Assembly (NCBI GenBank): GCA_001898095.1
Contig: MKSH01000040.1
Coordinates: 1 to 12,913 of the forward strand
Length of the DNA: 12,913 nt
Direction: 5' to 3'
DNA from: Solirubrobacterales bacterium 70-9
GTDB lineage: Bacteria; Actinomycetota; Thermoleophilia; Solirubrobacterales; 70-9
Shown: positions 1-7,257 of the stretch, piece by piece
Numbering within the stretch: the first letter of the stretch is position 1
Layout: every line of letters starts with the position of its first letter
Notes under the pieces: model-generated
Seen by the model: only the letters and a program-made list of their open reading frames with translations
Told to the model about the DNA's origin: nothing
Database searches by the model: none
Position numbers and translations under genes: made by a program

Positions 1-299
1 TCGAGCCGGTGATGGCAGTCGAGGTCGTGACCCCGGAGGACTTCCTCGGCGACGTGATCGGCGACCTTTCGCGGCGGCGCGGCAAGGTCCAGGGACAGGA
101 CCAGCGCGGTAACGCCCTGGCGGTCCAGGCCCTCGTCCCGCTGGGCGAAATGTTCGGCTACGCGACCGATCTGCGATCCTCGACGCAGGGCCGCGCGACG
201 TACACGATGCAGTTCGAGCAGTACGAGGAGGTTCCCTCGAACATCGCCGAAGAGATCGTCGCATCACGCTCCGGTGACCCCGCGGGAGCGGCCGCATAG
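1..299 (+). CDS. fusA: Elongation factor G (EF-G), C-terminal part
   Basis: EF-G is the ribosomal GTPase that drives translocation of tRNA and mRNA, and it also helps recycle ribosomes. Only the last 98 residues are visible; the gene runs in from before base 1 in the frame starting at base 3, and ends in TAG. The visible part opens with [20 protein letters not shown], typical of the domain IV to domain V junction. It closes with the domain V block [19 protein letters not shown] followed by FEQYEEVP, a strong family signature. The tail is short and Ala-rich. It lies directly upstream of tuf, the usual str operon order. The G domain is outside the window, so GTPase motifs cannot be checked. The coding end is certain. 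Confidence 0.97.
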   Translation, partial: EPVMAVEVVTPEDFLGDVIGDLSRRRGKVQGQDQRGNALAVQALVPLGEMFGYATDLRSSTQGRATYTMQFEQYEEVPSNIAEEIVASRSGDPAGAAA

Positions 300-468
300 G
301 ACAAACGGCGGGCCGGTCGAGAGGCGCAACGCTGTCGAAGGCCGGACCTGGCTATATTTCTCAGGTTCGCCCGCAGGCAGGGAAAAACTCGCTGCCAGGC
401 ACCGCTCAAGAAACTCAAGCACTTAAACCAGACAGAAACAACGACCTTCGAAAGGGCAAACGGAAGAG
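300..468 (+). promoter_or_regulatory. fusA-tuf spacer with a possible tuf promoter
   Basis: This 169-nt gap is one of only two long gaps before the dense ribosomal gene cluster. It contains TATATT at 353-358, five of six bases matching the -10 consensus and AT-rich for this DNA. The best -35 candidate, CTGTCG at 332-337, matches only three of six with a 15-nt spacer, so the promoter call is weak. In Streptomyces a separate tuf1 promoter between fus and tuf1 is known, which makes a promoter here plausible. AAAGGG (451-456) and GGAAGAG (462-468) precede the tuf ATG. The first is rather far and the second rather close for a standard SD. No convincing terminator for fusA is visible. Confidence 0.35.
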
Positions 469-1656
469 ATGGCCAAGGAGAAATTCGAGCGCGATAAGCC
501 GCATGTGAACGTCGGCACCATCGGTCACATCGACCATGGCAAGACGACGCTGACGGCCGCGATCACCAAAACCCTCTCGACCGTGGGCGGTGCCGAGGCG
601 CAGTCGTTCGAGGAGATCGACAACGCTCCGGAGGAGAAGGAACGCGGCATCACGATCGCGACCTCCCACGTCGAGTACCAGACCGAGAACCGGCACTACG
701 CGCACGTCGACTGCCCGGGGCACGCCGACTACGTGAAGAACATGATCACCGGCGCCGCGCAGATGGACGGCGCGATCCTGGTCGTGTCCGCCGCCGACGG
801 CGTCATGCCGCAGACCCGCGAGCACATCCTGCTCGCCCGTCAGGTCAACGTCCCGCACGTGATCGTCTTCCTCAACAAAATCGACATGGTCGATGACGAG
901 GAACTCGTCGAGCTGGTCGAAGAGGAGGTCAAGGACCTGCTCAACGAATACGACTTCCCGGGCGAAGAGACCCCGATCATCAAGGGCTCGGCCCTGAAGG
1001 CGCTGGAAGGCGACGAGGAGGCCCAGAAAGCGGTCTTCGAGCTGGCCGCGGCGCTCGACTCCTACATCCCGGAGCCGGTCCGCGAGCTCGACAAACCGTT
1101 CCTGATGCCGATCGAGGACATCTTCTCGATCACCGGCCGCGGCACCGTCGCCACCGGTCGTATCGAGCAGGGGATCGTCAACACCGGCGACGAGGTCGAA
1201 ATCGTCGGGATCCATCCGGAGACGAGCAAAACCACCGTCACCGGCGTGGAGATGTTCCGCAAGCTCCTCGACGAGGGTCAGGCCGGCGACAACATCGGCG
1301 CCCTGCTCCGCGGCACCAAGCGTGAGGAGATCGAGCGTGGCCAGGTGCTCTGCAAGCCCGGCTCGATCACCCCGCACACCAAGTTCAAAGCCGAGGTCTA
1401 CTGCCTGAAGAAGGAGGAGGGTGGTCGCCACACTCCGTTCTTCTCCGGCTACCGTCCTCAGTTCTATTTCCGCACCACCGACGTGACGGGCATCGCCAAC
1501 CTCCCCGAGGGGACGGAGATGGTGATGCCGGGTGACAACGTCGAGATGACGATCGAGCTGATCCAGCCGATCGCGATGGACCAGGGTCTCCGGTTCGCCA
1601 TCCGCGAGGGTGGCCGCACCGTCGGCTCCGGCGTCGTCGCCGAGGTCATCGAGTAG
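469..1656 (+). CDS. tuf: Elongation factor Tu
   Basis: EF-Tu is the cytosolic GTPase that carries aminoacyl-tRNA to the ribosomal A site. The 395 residues match the family length (E. coli 394). GTPase motifs are complete: P-loop GHIDHGKT at 19-26 with catalytic-loop context, switch I ERGITI with Thr62, DCPGH at 81-85 with the catalytic His85, NKID at 136-139 and SAL at 174-176. Domains 2 and 3 follow, with the [13 protein letters not shown] and [19 protein letters not shown] blocks. The start is fixed by the typical [20 protein letters not shown] opening. It lies between fusA and rpsJ, and may be transcribed both with fusA and from its own promoter. It ends in TAG just before a hairpin cluster. 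Nothing essential is missing. Confidence 0.99.
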   Translation: MAKEKFERDKPHVNVGTIGHIDHGKTTLTAAITKTLSTVGGAEAQSFEEIDNAPEEKERGITIATSHVEYQTENRHYAHVDCPGHADYVKNMITGAAQMDGAILVVSAADGVMPQTREHILLARQVNVPHVIVFLNKIDMVDDEELVELVEEEVKDLLNEYDFPGEETPIIKGSALKALEGDEEAQKAVFELAAALDSYIPEPVRELDKPFLMPIEDIFSITGRGTVATGRIEQGIVNTGDEVEIVGIHPETSKTTVTGVEMFRKLLDEGQAGDNIGALLRGTKREEIERGQVLCKPGSITPHTKFKAEVYCLKKEEGGRHTPFFSGYRPQFYFRTTDVTGIANLPEGTEMVMPGDNVEMTIELIQPIAMDQGLRFAIREGGRTVGSGVVAEVIE

Positions 1657-1671
1657 CGACCGCAGTACCAA

Positions 1672-1696
1672 GGGGCGGGGCCGTGACGCCCGCCCC
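1672..1696 (+). other. GC hairpin A after tuf
   Basis: GGGGCGGG (1672-1679) pairs perfectly with CCCGCCCC (1689-1696), giving an 8-bp all-GC stem with a 9-nt loop, 16 nt after the tuf stop. There is no T tract after it, so it is not a canonical intrinsic terminator alone. It may protect the tuf mRNA 3' end. Its 5' arm can instead pair with the last arm of the terminator-like hairpin at 1737-1774. Confidence 0.6.
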
Positions 1697-1698
1697 GA

Positions 1699-1714
1699 CC
1701 GCCCTCCGGGGCGG
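1699..1714 (+). other. GC hairpin B, tetraloop stem
   Basis: CCGCCC (1699-1704) and GGGCGG (1709-1714) form a perfect 6-bp stem closed by a TCCG tetraloop. It sits two bases after hairpin A and 23 bases before the terminator-like hairpin. Its 3' arm is also complementary to CCGCCC at 1764-1769, so alternative folds are possible. Confidence 0.5.
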
Positions 1715-1736
1715 ACAACCGCAAAGACATACGACC

Positions 1737-1774
1737 GGGGCGGCGCCCCAGCAGCAAGGGGCCCCGCCCTCTTT
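1737..1774 (+). terminator. Terminator-like hairpin between tuf and rpsJ
   Basis: Arms 1738-1749 and 1758-1769 pair over 12 positions with one C-C mismatch (1744/1763), plus a G-T wobble at 1737/1770, around an 8-nt loop. A short T-rich run, TCTTT at 1770-1774, follows. This is the shape of a Rho-independent terminator with a weak tail. It may end the fusA-tuf transcript or act as an attenuator before the S10 operon. Only about 33 nt separate it from the rpsJ start, leaving no room for a clear downstream promoter, so some readthrough or an upstream start seems required. Confidence 0.6.
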
Positions 1775-1807
1775 GCGCCCTAAGACGAAGAAGAGAGAGA
1801 TTTCCAA

Positions 1808-2128
1808 GTGGCAGCCATAGCGGCACAAAAAATCCGAATCAGGCTGAAGGCCTACGACCATGACGCGATCGATCGTGCTGCGCGCGAGATCGTCGAGACG
1901 GCCGAGCGCACCGGCGCCACCGTGTCCGGTCCCGTGCCCCTGCCCACCGAGAAAAACGTCTACTGCGTGATCCGCTCGCCGTTCAAGGACAAGGACTCGC
2001 GCGAGCACTTCGAGATCCGCACCCACAAGCGGCTGATCGACATCCTCCAGCCGTCGCCGAAAACCGTCGACTCGCTGCAGCGGCTCGACTCGCTGCCCGC
2101 CGGCGTCGACATCGAGATCCGGCTTTAG
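1808..2128 (+). CDS. rpsJ: 30S ribosomal protein S10 (uS10, NusE)
   Basis: S10 is a protein of the 30S head. As NusE it also binds NusB and joins antitermination complexes. The 106 residues fit the family (E. coli 103). Signatures are [15 protein letters not shown] at 8-22, the PLPTEK region, and [19 protein letters not shown] followed by a short C-terminal strand. The start is GTG at 1808; there is no nearby in-frame ATG, and a purine-rich GAGAGAGA (1793-1800) lies 7 nt upstream. It is isolated by two long structured spacers, an odd position for the first gene of the S10 operon. It may therefore be controlled separately from rplC onward. Confidence 0.98.
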   Translation: MAAIAAQKIRIRLKAYDHDAIDRAAREIVETAERTGATVSGPVPLPTEKNVYCVIRSPFKDKDSREHFEIRTHKRLIDILQPSPKTVDSLQRLDSLPAGVDIEIRL

Positions 2129-2298
2129 GTGTAGCGGTGACTCCTTCCACGACAGCACACCTCAGCCGGCTGCAAACCGGCGCTGGATCGTCGTCCTCGG
2201 ACTTGCCTTTGCCTCCAGCAAAGGCGGCGCCCTGCGTCCTTGACCAGCTTGGTTTTCGCGCGGCTGAGTCGCACTGCCGCGAAAGGAGGCACCGCTAG
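2129..2298 (+). promoter_or_regulatory. Structured leader of rplC, candidate cis-regulatory RNA
   Basis: This 170-nt gap holds no gene but strong nested pairing from 2161 to 2268. CTCAGCCG (2161-2168) pairs with CGGCTGAG (2261-2268). AAACCGG (2174-2180) pairs with TTGGTTT (2249-2255), two pairs being G-T. GCTGG (2182-2186) pairs with CCAGC (2244-2248), and GGAC (2199-2202) may pair with GTCC (2236-2239). A perfect 8-bp apical stem (2205-2212 with 2218-2225) is closed by loop CTCCA. Bases 2210-2216 (TGCCTCC) are exactly complementary to GGAGGCA at 2285-2291, which contains the rplC SD. A competing hairpin, 2259-2264 with 2276-2281, would undo the outer stem. By analogy with autoregulated ribosomal protein operons, translational feedback is plausible; the ligand is unknown. 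Confidence 0.6.
2282..2289 (+). promoter_or_regulatory. Strong Shine-Dalgarno of rplC
   Basis: AAAGGAGG lies 9 nt before the rplC ATG and is the best SD in the window. It abuts the hairpin 2259-2264/2276-2281. It is also complementary, through GGAGGCA (2285-2291), to the apical loop of the upstream structure, so its exposure could be switched. Confidence 0.85.
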
Positions 2299-2928
2299 AT
2301 GGCGGCGATCCTCGGCAAGAAGCTCGGCATGACCCAGGTCTTCCAGGAGGACGGCACCGTGGTGCCCGTCACCGTGATCGAAGCGGGCCCCTGCAAGGTG
2401 ACCGCGGTCCGCGAGACCGAGCGCGACGGCTACGCCGGCGTCCAGCTCGCCTTCGGCGCGGTCAAGCAGGGCAAGCTCTCGAAGGGCGAGGAAGGCCACC
2501 TGAAAAAGGCGGGCGCCCCGCCGCTCCGCCACCTGGTCGAGTTCCGCGACGAGGACCTCGGCGCCGAGGAGGGCCCGAAGATCGGTGACGACGTCACGGT
2601 CGAGGGGTTCGAGGCGGGCCAGAAGGTGAAAGTCGCCGGGATCACGATCGGCAAGGGCTTCCAGGGCGGGATCAAGCGCCACAACTTCAGCCGCGGTCCG
2701 GTCACCCACGGTTCGCACAACGTCCGCGCCCCGGGCTCGATCGGCGCCAGCGCCTTCCCCGCGCGCGTCTTCAAAGGCATGCGGATGCCGGGTCAGATGG
2801 GCAACAAGCGCCGCACCCAGCGCGGCCTTGAAATCGCCTCGATCGACGCCGACCGCAACCTGCTCCTGATCAAAGGCTCCGTCCCCGGCGCCAAGAACTC
2901 GATCGTCGAGGTTCGCACCGATGGCTGA
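2299..2928 (+). CDS. rplC: 50S ribosomal protein L3 (uL3)
   Basis: L3 is an early assembly protein of the 50S subunit whose long loop reaches toward the peptidyl transferase centre. The 209 residues equal the E. coli length. Signatures are ILGKKLGMTQVF at 4-15, the GKGFQGGIKRHNFSRGP loop from 118, THGSHNVRAPGSIGA, and VFKGMRMPGQMGNKRRT. The loop glutamine that is methylated in E. coli (GSIGQ context) is not present here: this protein has GSIGAS. The ATG follows a strong SD by 9 nt. The end overlaps rplD by 8 nt (ATGGCTGA), suggesting translational coupling. It is the first gene after the structured leader, so control of its start would pass to rplD and perhaps beyond. Confidence 0.99.
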   Translation: MAAILGKKLGMTQVFQEDGTVVPVTVIEAGPCKVTAVRETERDGYAGVQLAFGAVKQGKLSKGEEGHLKKAGAPPLRHLVEFRDEDLGAEEGPKIGDDVTVEGFEAGQKVKVAGITIGKGFQGGIKRHNFSRGPVTHGSHNVRAPGSIGASAFPARVFKGMRMPGQMGNKRRTQRGLEIASIDADRNLLLIKGSVPGAKNSIVEVRTDG

Positions 2929-3565
2929 GAAAGCTGCCGTGCTCGGCAAGACCACCAAAGCCGACCTTCCGGCCGAGCTCTTCGCCGAGCCGTTCCACCA
3001 GTCGCTGGTCCACGAGGCCGCCCGTGCCGACCTCGCCTCACGGCGGCGCGGCACCGCCTCGACCCTGACCCGCGGCGAGGTCGCCTTCACCACCGCCAAG
3101 GCCTGGCGGCAGAAGGGCACGGGCCGCGCTCGCGTCGGCGCCCTCGGCGTCTCCAGCCGCTTCGGCGGTGGCGTCACCTTCGGCCCGAAGCCGCGCCACT
3201 ACACGGTCAAGGTGAACCGCAAAGCCCGTCGTCGCGCGATGCGCTCGGCCCTCTCGGTGCACGCCGAGCGCGGTTCGGTCGCGATCCTGAACGCGGCGGA
3301 CTACGACACGCCTTCGACGAAATCCGCTGCCCAGGCGCTGGCCAAATGGGGCGCCCGGAGCCCGATCGTCGTCATCCTCACCGCCGAGGAGACCGGCGCG
3401 ATGAAGAGCTTCCGCAACATCCCCCGCACCACCGTGCTCGAGGTCGGCGCCACCGGCGTCGCCGACGTGATCGGCGCCGCCGCGATCGTCATCTCGGAGA
3501 CGGCGCTGAAGTCGCTGGAAGAGCGGCTCTCCGGCAGCGGGGCCAAAGAGAAGGCGGCCGCCTGA
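2921..3565 (+). CDS. rplD: 50S ribosomal protein L4 (uL4)
   Basis: L4 binds 23S rRNA domain I and sends a loop into the nascent peptide tunnel. In E. coli it also represses the S10 operon through the mRNA leader. The 214 residues are slightly longer than E. coli's 201. The tunnel-loop signature is clear: AWRQKGTGRARVGALG from 61 and GGGVTFGPKPR at 82-92. A C-terminal Rossmann-like part follows, with a short Lys/Ala tail. The ATG lies inside the rplC end and the stop overlaps rplW by one base (TGATG). Given the E. coli precedent, L4 is the first candidate ligand for the RNA structure before rplC, though that is inference. Confidence 0.99.
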   Translation: MAEKAAVLGKTTKADLPAELFAEPFHQSLVHEAARADLASRRRGTASTLTRGEVAFTTAKAWRQKGTGRARVGALGVSSRFGGGVTFGPKPRHYTVKVNRKARRRAMRSALSVHAERGSVAILNAADYDTPSTKSAAQALAKWGARSPIVVILTAEETGAMKSFRNIPRTTVLEVGATGVADVIGAAAIVISETALKSLEERLSGSGAKEKAAA

Positions 3566-3861
3566 TGGACGCGCGCACGATTCTCATCCGCCCGGTGATC
3601 TCGGAGAAGAGCTACGCCTTGATCGCCGAGGGCAAGTACACCTTCCGCGTCGACGATCGCGCCCACAAGACCCAGATCGCGCAGGCGGTCGAAGAGGTCT
3701 TCGGCGTCGGCGTCGCCGGGGTGCGCACCGCCAAGGTGCGCTCGAAGCCGAAGCGCCGCGGCCTGACCAAAGGGCGCACCCGCGCCTGGAAGAAGGCGAT
3801 CGTCCAGGTCGCCCCGGGCGAGCGGATCGAGTTGTTCGAAGGCGGACAGACCGCCTAGGGA
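3565..3861 (+). CDS. rplW: 50S ribosomal protein L23 (uL23)
   Basis: L23 sits at the peptide tunnel exit, where it is the docking point for trigger factor and SRP in bacteria. The coding part ends with TAG at 3856-3858 after 97 residues (E. coli 100). The opening [20 protein letters not shown] shows the SEK motif at 13-15 in the region that contacts trigger factor. The middle, [23 protein letters not shown], is the basic 23S-binding loop. The start is the ATG of a TGATG junction with rplD. The same frame stays open upstream to 3346, but that part lies inside rplD and is not expected to be translated. A 16-nt gap follows before rplB. Confidence 0.97.
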
Positions 3862-3874
3862 TGGAGCTTTAGAG

Positions 3875-4723
3875 ATGCCGAACCGCAAAACCAAACCGAC
3901 CAGCCCGGGCCGCCGCTTCGCGACCTACCCGTTGCGCGAGCAGGTGACCGCCAAGGAGCCGGAACGGAAGCTGACCGAAGGCTTGAAAAAGTCCGGTGGC
4001 CGCAACTCCAACGGGCGCATCACCGCCCGTCACCGCGGCGGCGGCGCCAAGCGGCGCTACCGGAAAATCGACTTCAAGCGACTGAAGGACGGCGTCCCCG
4101 CCAAGGTCGCGACGATCGAGTACGACCCCAACCGGTCGTGCTACATCGCCCTGCTCCACTACGTCGACGGGCACAAGGACTACATCCTCGCCCCGGCCGC
4201 GCTGAAAGTGGGGGACACGGTGAAATCCGGTCCCGAGGCCGACATCAAACCGGGCCACGCGATGGCGCTGGGCCAGATGCCGACCGGCACCATCGTCCAC
4301 AACGTCGAGCTGATCCCCGGTCAGGGCGGCAAGATGGGCCGCTCCGCCGGCACCGCGATCCAGCTGGTGGCGAAGGAGGGCGACATGGTCACCCTGCGCC
4401 TGCCGAGCACCGAGATGCGGATGGTCCGCGCCGAGTGCCGCGGCTCGATCGGAGTCCTTTCCAACGCCGAGCACCAGAACATGAAGGTCGGCAAGGCCGG
4501 TCGCAGCCGCCACAAGGGCAAGCGCCCGCAGAGCCGCGGCATCGCGATGAACCCGGTCGACCACCCGCACGGCGGCGGCGAGGCCCACCACACCACCGGC
4601 GGCCATCCGGTCACCCCGTGGGGCAAGCCCACGCTCGGGTACCGGACGCGCAAGAAGGGCAAGCAGTCCGACCGTTACATCGTCCGCGGCCGTCGTCGCG
4701 GCAAGAAGAAGGGTGGGAGGTAA
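3875..4723 (+). CDS. rplB: 50S ribosomal protein L2 (uL2)
   Basis: L2 binds 23S rRNA near the peptidyl transferase centre and helps join the subunits at bridge B7b. The 282 residues compare with 273 in E. coli. Signatures are [20 protein letters not shown] from 45, [22 protein letters not shown], and [12 protein letters not shown] at 225-236. His230 corresponds to the His229 studied in E. coli. The segment after it is [14 protein letters not shown], where many relatives carry a basic residue just before HPV; here that position is Gly. An SD-like GGAG (3863-3866) lies 8 nt before ATG. The C-terminal tail is strongly basic, as is usual. rpsS begins 3 nt after the stop. Confidence 0.99.
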   Translation: MPNRKTKPTSPGRRFATYPLREQVTAKEPERKLTEGLKKSGGRNSNGRITARHRGGGAKRRYRKIDFKRLKDGVPAKVATIEYDPNRSCYIALLHYVDGHKDYILAPAALKVGDTVKSGPEADIKPGHAMALGQMPTGTIVHNVELIPGQGGKMGRSAGTAIQLVAKEGDMVTLRLPSTEMRMVRAECRGSIGVLSNAEHQNMKVGKAGRSRHKGKRPQSRGIAMNPVDHPHGGGEAHHTTGGHPVTPWGKPTLGYRTRKKGKQSDRYIVRGRRRGKKKGGR

Positions 4724-4726
4724 CCC

Positions 4727-4990
4727 GTGGGCCGTTCGACGAAAAAGGGCCCGTGGGCCGAAGAGCGCCTGCTCGCGAAGGTCAACGCGATGAACGAGGC
4801 CGGGAAAAAACAGATGTTCAAAACCTGGTCGCGCGCCTCGACGATCTACCCGGAGATGGTCGGCCACACGATCGCCGTCCACGACGGCAAAAAACACGTG
4901 CCGGTCTTCATCTCCGAGTCGATGGTCGGCCACAAGCTCGGCGAGTTCGCCCCGACCCGCACCTTCCGCTCGCACGGCGGTCGCGACTAA
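4727..4990 (+). CDS. rpsS: 30S ribosomal protein S19 (uS19)
   Basis: S19 is in the 30S head, pairs with S13 and contacts the 50S at bridge B1a near the A and P site tRNAs. The 87 residues are near the usual 92. Signatures are [14 protein letters not shown] at 3-16, [22 protein letters not shown], and [24 protein letters not shown]. The start is GTG at 4727, set by GGGAGG (4715-4720) 6 nt upstream, within the end of rplB. The C-terminus is short, ending SHGGRD without the Lys-rich tail of E. coli. A 16-nt gap with a poor SD follows before rplV. Confidence 0.98.
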   Translation: MGRSTKKGPWAEERLLAKVNAMNEAGKKQMFKTWSRASTIYPEMVGHTIAVHDGKKHVPVFISESMVGHKLGEFAPTRTFRSHGGRD

Positions 4991-5006
4991 GCACCTGGAC
5001 TGACTG

Positions 5007-5624
5007 ATGGCAGACGAGAAAGACAAAAAAGAGAAAAAAGCCTCCGCCCCGAAAGCGGAGACCCAGGACACTGGGAAAAAAGCGGCTGCCAAAAAAGACG
5101 CGCCGAAAAAAGACTCGAAAGAGAAAAAACCGGCTGCGAAAAAAGACGCGAAACCGGCTGCGAAAAAAGAGAAAGCGGAGAAAAAACCCGCTTCCGAGAA
5201 ACGCGCCAAAAAAGCCGACGCCAAAGCCGAGGAGAAGAAGCCGGCTCCGTCGCGTCGTCGTCGCCAGGACTCGGATGAGCTGCCGGTCGTGCGCGCCAGC
5301 GCCAAATACGTGCGGGTCGCCCCGCGCAAGGCGCGCCTGATCGCCGACCAGGTCCGCGGCATGCACATCGAGCAGGCCCGCGCGCTGCTCGCCTTCTCGC
5401 CCCGCGGCGCCGCCCAGGACATCCACAAGCTGATCGACTCGGCGGCGGCGAACGCCGAGAACAACCACGACCTGATCGGCGACGAGATGCGGATCACCTC
5501 GATCACCGTCGACGAAGGTCCGACCCTCCGCCGTTTCCGCCCCCGGGCGCTCGGCCGGGCGACCCCGATCAACAAGCGAACCAGCCACATCGCCGTGGCG
5601 CTGACCCCCGTCGAAGACGACTAG
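5007..5624 (+). CDS. rplV: 50S ribosomal protein L22 (uL22) with long N-terminal extension
   Basis: L22 binds 23S rRNA on the outer surface near the tunnel exit and sends a beta hairpin into the tunnel. The family core is residues 91-205: ASAKYVRVAPRKARLIADQV, then the AAANAENN region, then the hairpin EGPTLRRFRPRALGRATPI. The total of 205 compares with 110 in E. coli. The first 90 residues are a low-complexity Lys/Ala/Pro/Glu segment with KPAAKK repeats, ending in RRRRQDSDE. No SD-supported start exists near the core, so I take the long form as real. Codon use differs: 27 of 29 lysines in the extension are AAA, against one of four in the core. The extension looks disordered; its role is unknown. 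Confidence 0.96.
   Translation: MADEKDKKEKKASAPKAETQDTGKKAAAKKDAPKKDSKEKKPAAKKDAKPAAKKEKAEKKPASEKRAKKADAKAEEKKPAPSRRRRQDSDELPVVRASAKYVRVAPRKARLIADQVRGMHIEQARALLAFSPRGAAQDIHKLIDSAAANAENNHDLIGDEMRITSITVDEGPTLRRFRPRALGRATPINKRTSHIAVALTPVEDD
5127..5170 (+). repeat. Two direct repeats of 20 nt in rplV extension
   Basis: The 20-nt unit beginning AAACCGGCTGCG occurs at 5127-5146 and again at 5151-5170, a 24-nt period. It encodes two copies of KPAAKK within the lysine-rich extension of L22. The exact repeat at DNA level points to growth by in-frame duplication. Confidence 0.85.
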
Positions 5625-5642
5625 GAACGAGTAGAGCAAGTT

Positions 5643-6625
<983 letters not shown>

Positions 6626-6626
<1 letters not shown>

Positions 6627-7045
6627 TGTTGATGCCGAAGCGGGTCAAGCACCGCAAACAGTTCCGTGGCCGCATGCGCGGCGACACCAAGGGCGGCAGC
6701 ACCGTCGCCTTCGGCGAGTACGGGATCAAGGCCGTCGAGCGCGGTTGGATCACCAACCGTCAGATCGAGGCCGCCCGTGTGGCGATGACCCGCAAGATCA
6801 AACGTGGCGGGAAGGTCTGGATCAACGTCTTCCCCGACAAGCCCTACACCAAGAAGCCCGCCGAGACGCGGATGGGCTCTGGTAAGGGCAACCCCGAGGG
6901 CTGGGTCGCCGTGGTGAAGCCGGGCAAGGTCATGTTCGAGCTCGCCGGCGTCCCCGAGGATCTGGCGCGCGAAGCGCTGCGCCTCGCCGGGCACAAGCTC
7001 CCGGTGAAGACGAAATTCGTCAAGCGCGAGGGGGCGGAGCAGTGA
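6626..7045 (+). CDS. rplP: 50S ribosomal protein L16 (uL16)
   Basis: L16 binds 23S rRNA near the A-site tRNA and is needed late in 50S assembly. The 139 residues match the family (E. coli 136). The opening [17 protein letters not shown] is diagnostic, followed by [42 protein letters not shown] and [15 protein letters not shown]. The Arg of the RMG motif, hydroxylated in E. coli, is present. The first ATG of the TGATG junction with rpsC gives the usual MLMPK start. The alternative ATG two codons later is less likely. The stop overlaps the GTG of rpmC by 4 nt (GTGA). Confidence 0.99.
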
Positions 7046-7257
7046 AAGCCGCCGAGGTGCACAATCTGAAAGACGACGAGCTGGTGGCGAAACTGATCGA
7101 CGCCAAAGAGGAGGCCTTCAACCTCCGCTTCCGTCACGCCACCGGCGAGCTCGAGAACACCGCCCGCCTGGGTCAGGCCAAGCGCGACGTTGCGCGACTG
7201 GCCACCGTGGCCCGCGAGCGCGGTATCGATGTGGAGAAAGAGACGCGACGAGTATGA
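7042..7257 (+). CDS. rpmC: 50S ribosomal protein L29 (uL29)
   Basis: L29 is a small two-helix protein at the peptide tunnel exit beside L23. The 71 residues fit the family (63-77). The sequence shows the typical first helix ([25 protein letters not shown], read in two parts) and the [26 protein letters not shown] block, ending in a short basic tail. The start is GTG at 7042, overlapping the rplP stop as GTGA, with GGGGGCGGAG (7030-7039) as SD. The end overlaps rpsQ as ATGA. Both overlaps suggest tight translational coupling of rplP, rpmC and rpsQ. Confidence 0.97.
   Translation: MKAAEVHNLKDDELVAKLIDAKEEAFNLRFRHATGELENTARLGQAKRDVARLATVARERGIDVEKETRRV

Noticed and set aside
376..396. Stem GGCAG/CTGCC in the fusA-tuf spacer as a terminator
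   Set aside because: It has only 5 bp with an 11-nt loop and no T tract after it.
415..1671. 418-residue open frame on the - strand across tuf
   Set aside because: It mirrors tuf almost exactly, has no family resemblance, and comes from the strong GC codon bias of the real gene.
2240..2270. TTGACC at 2240-2245 as a -35 box for an rplC promoter
   Set aside because: No -10-like hexamer lies 16-18 nt downstream, and the bases are part of the stable RNA fold.
3346..3564. N-terminal extension of L23
   Set aside because: The frame is open, but the bases encode L4 in another frame. The TGATG start gives a standard 97-residue L23.
5007..5250. A-run segment of rplV as a programmed frameshift site
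   Set aside because: The lysine pairs sit as in-frame AAA AAA after C or G, which does not fit the usual X XXY YYZ slippery heptamer with a downstream structure. The L22 core is in frame without any shift.
3869..5590. 573-residue open frame on the - strand across rplB, rpsS and rplV
   Set aside because: It is an antisense shadow of three certain ribosomal genes. The Phe-rich part is just the reverse of the AAA-rich L22 extension.
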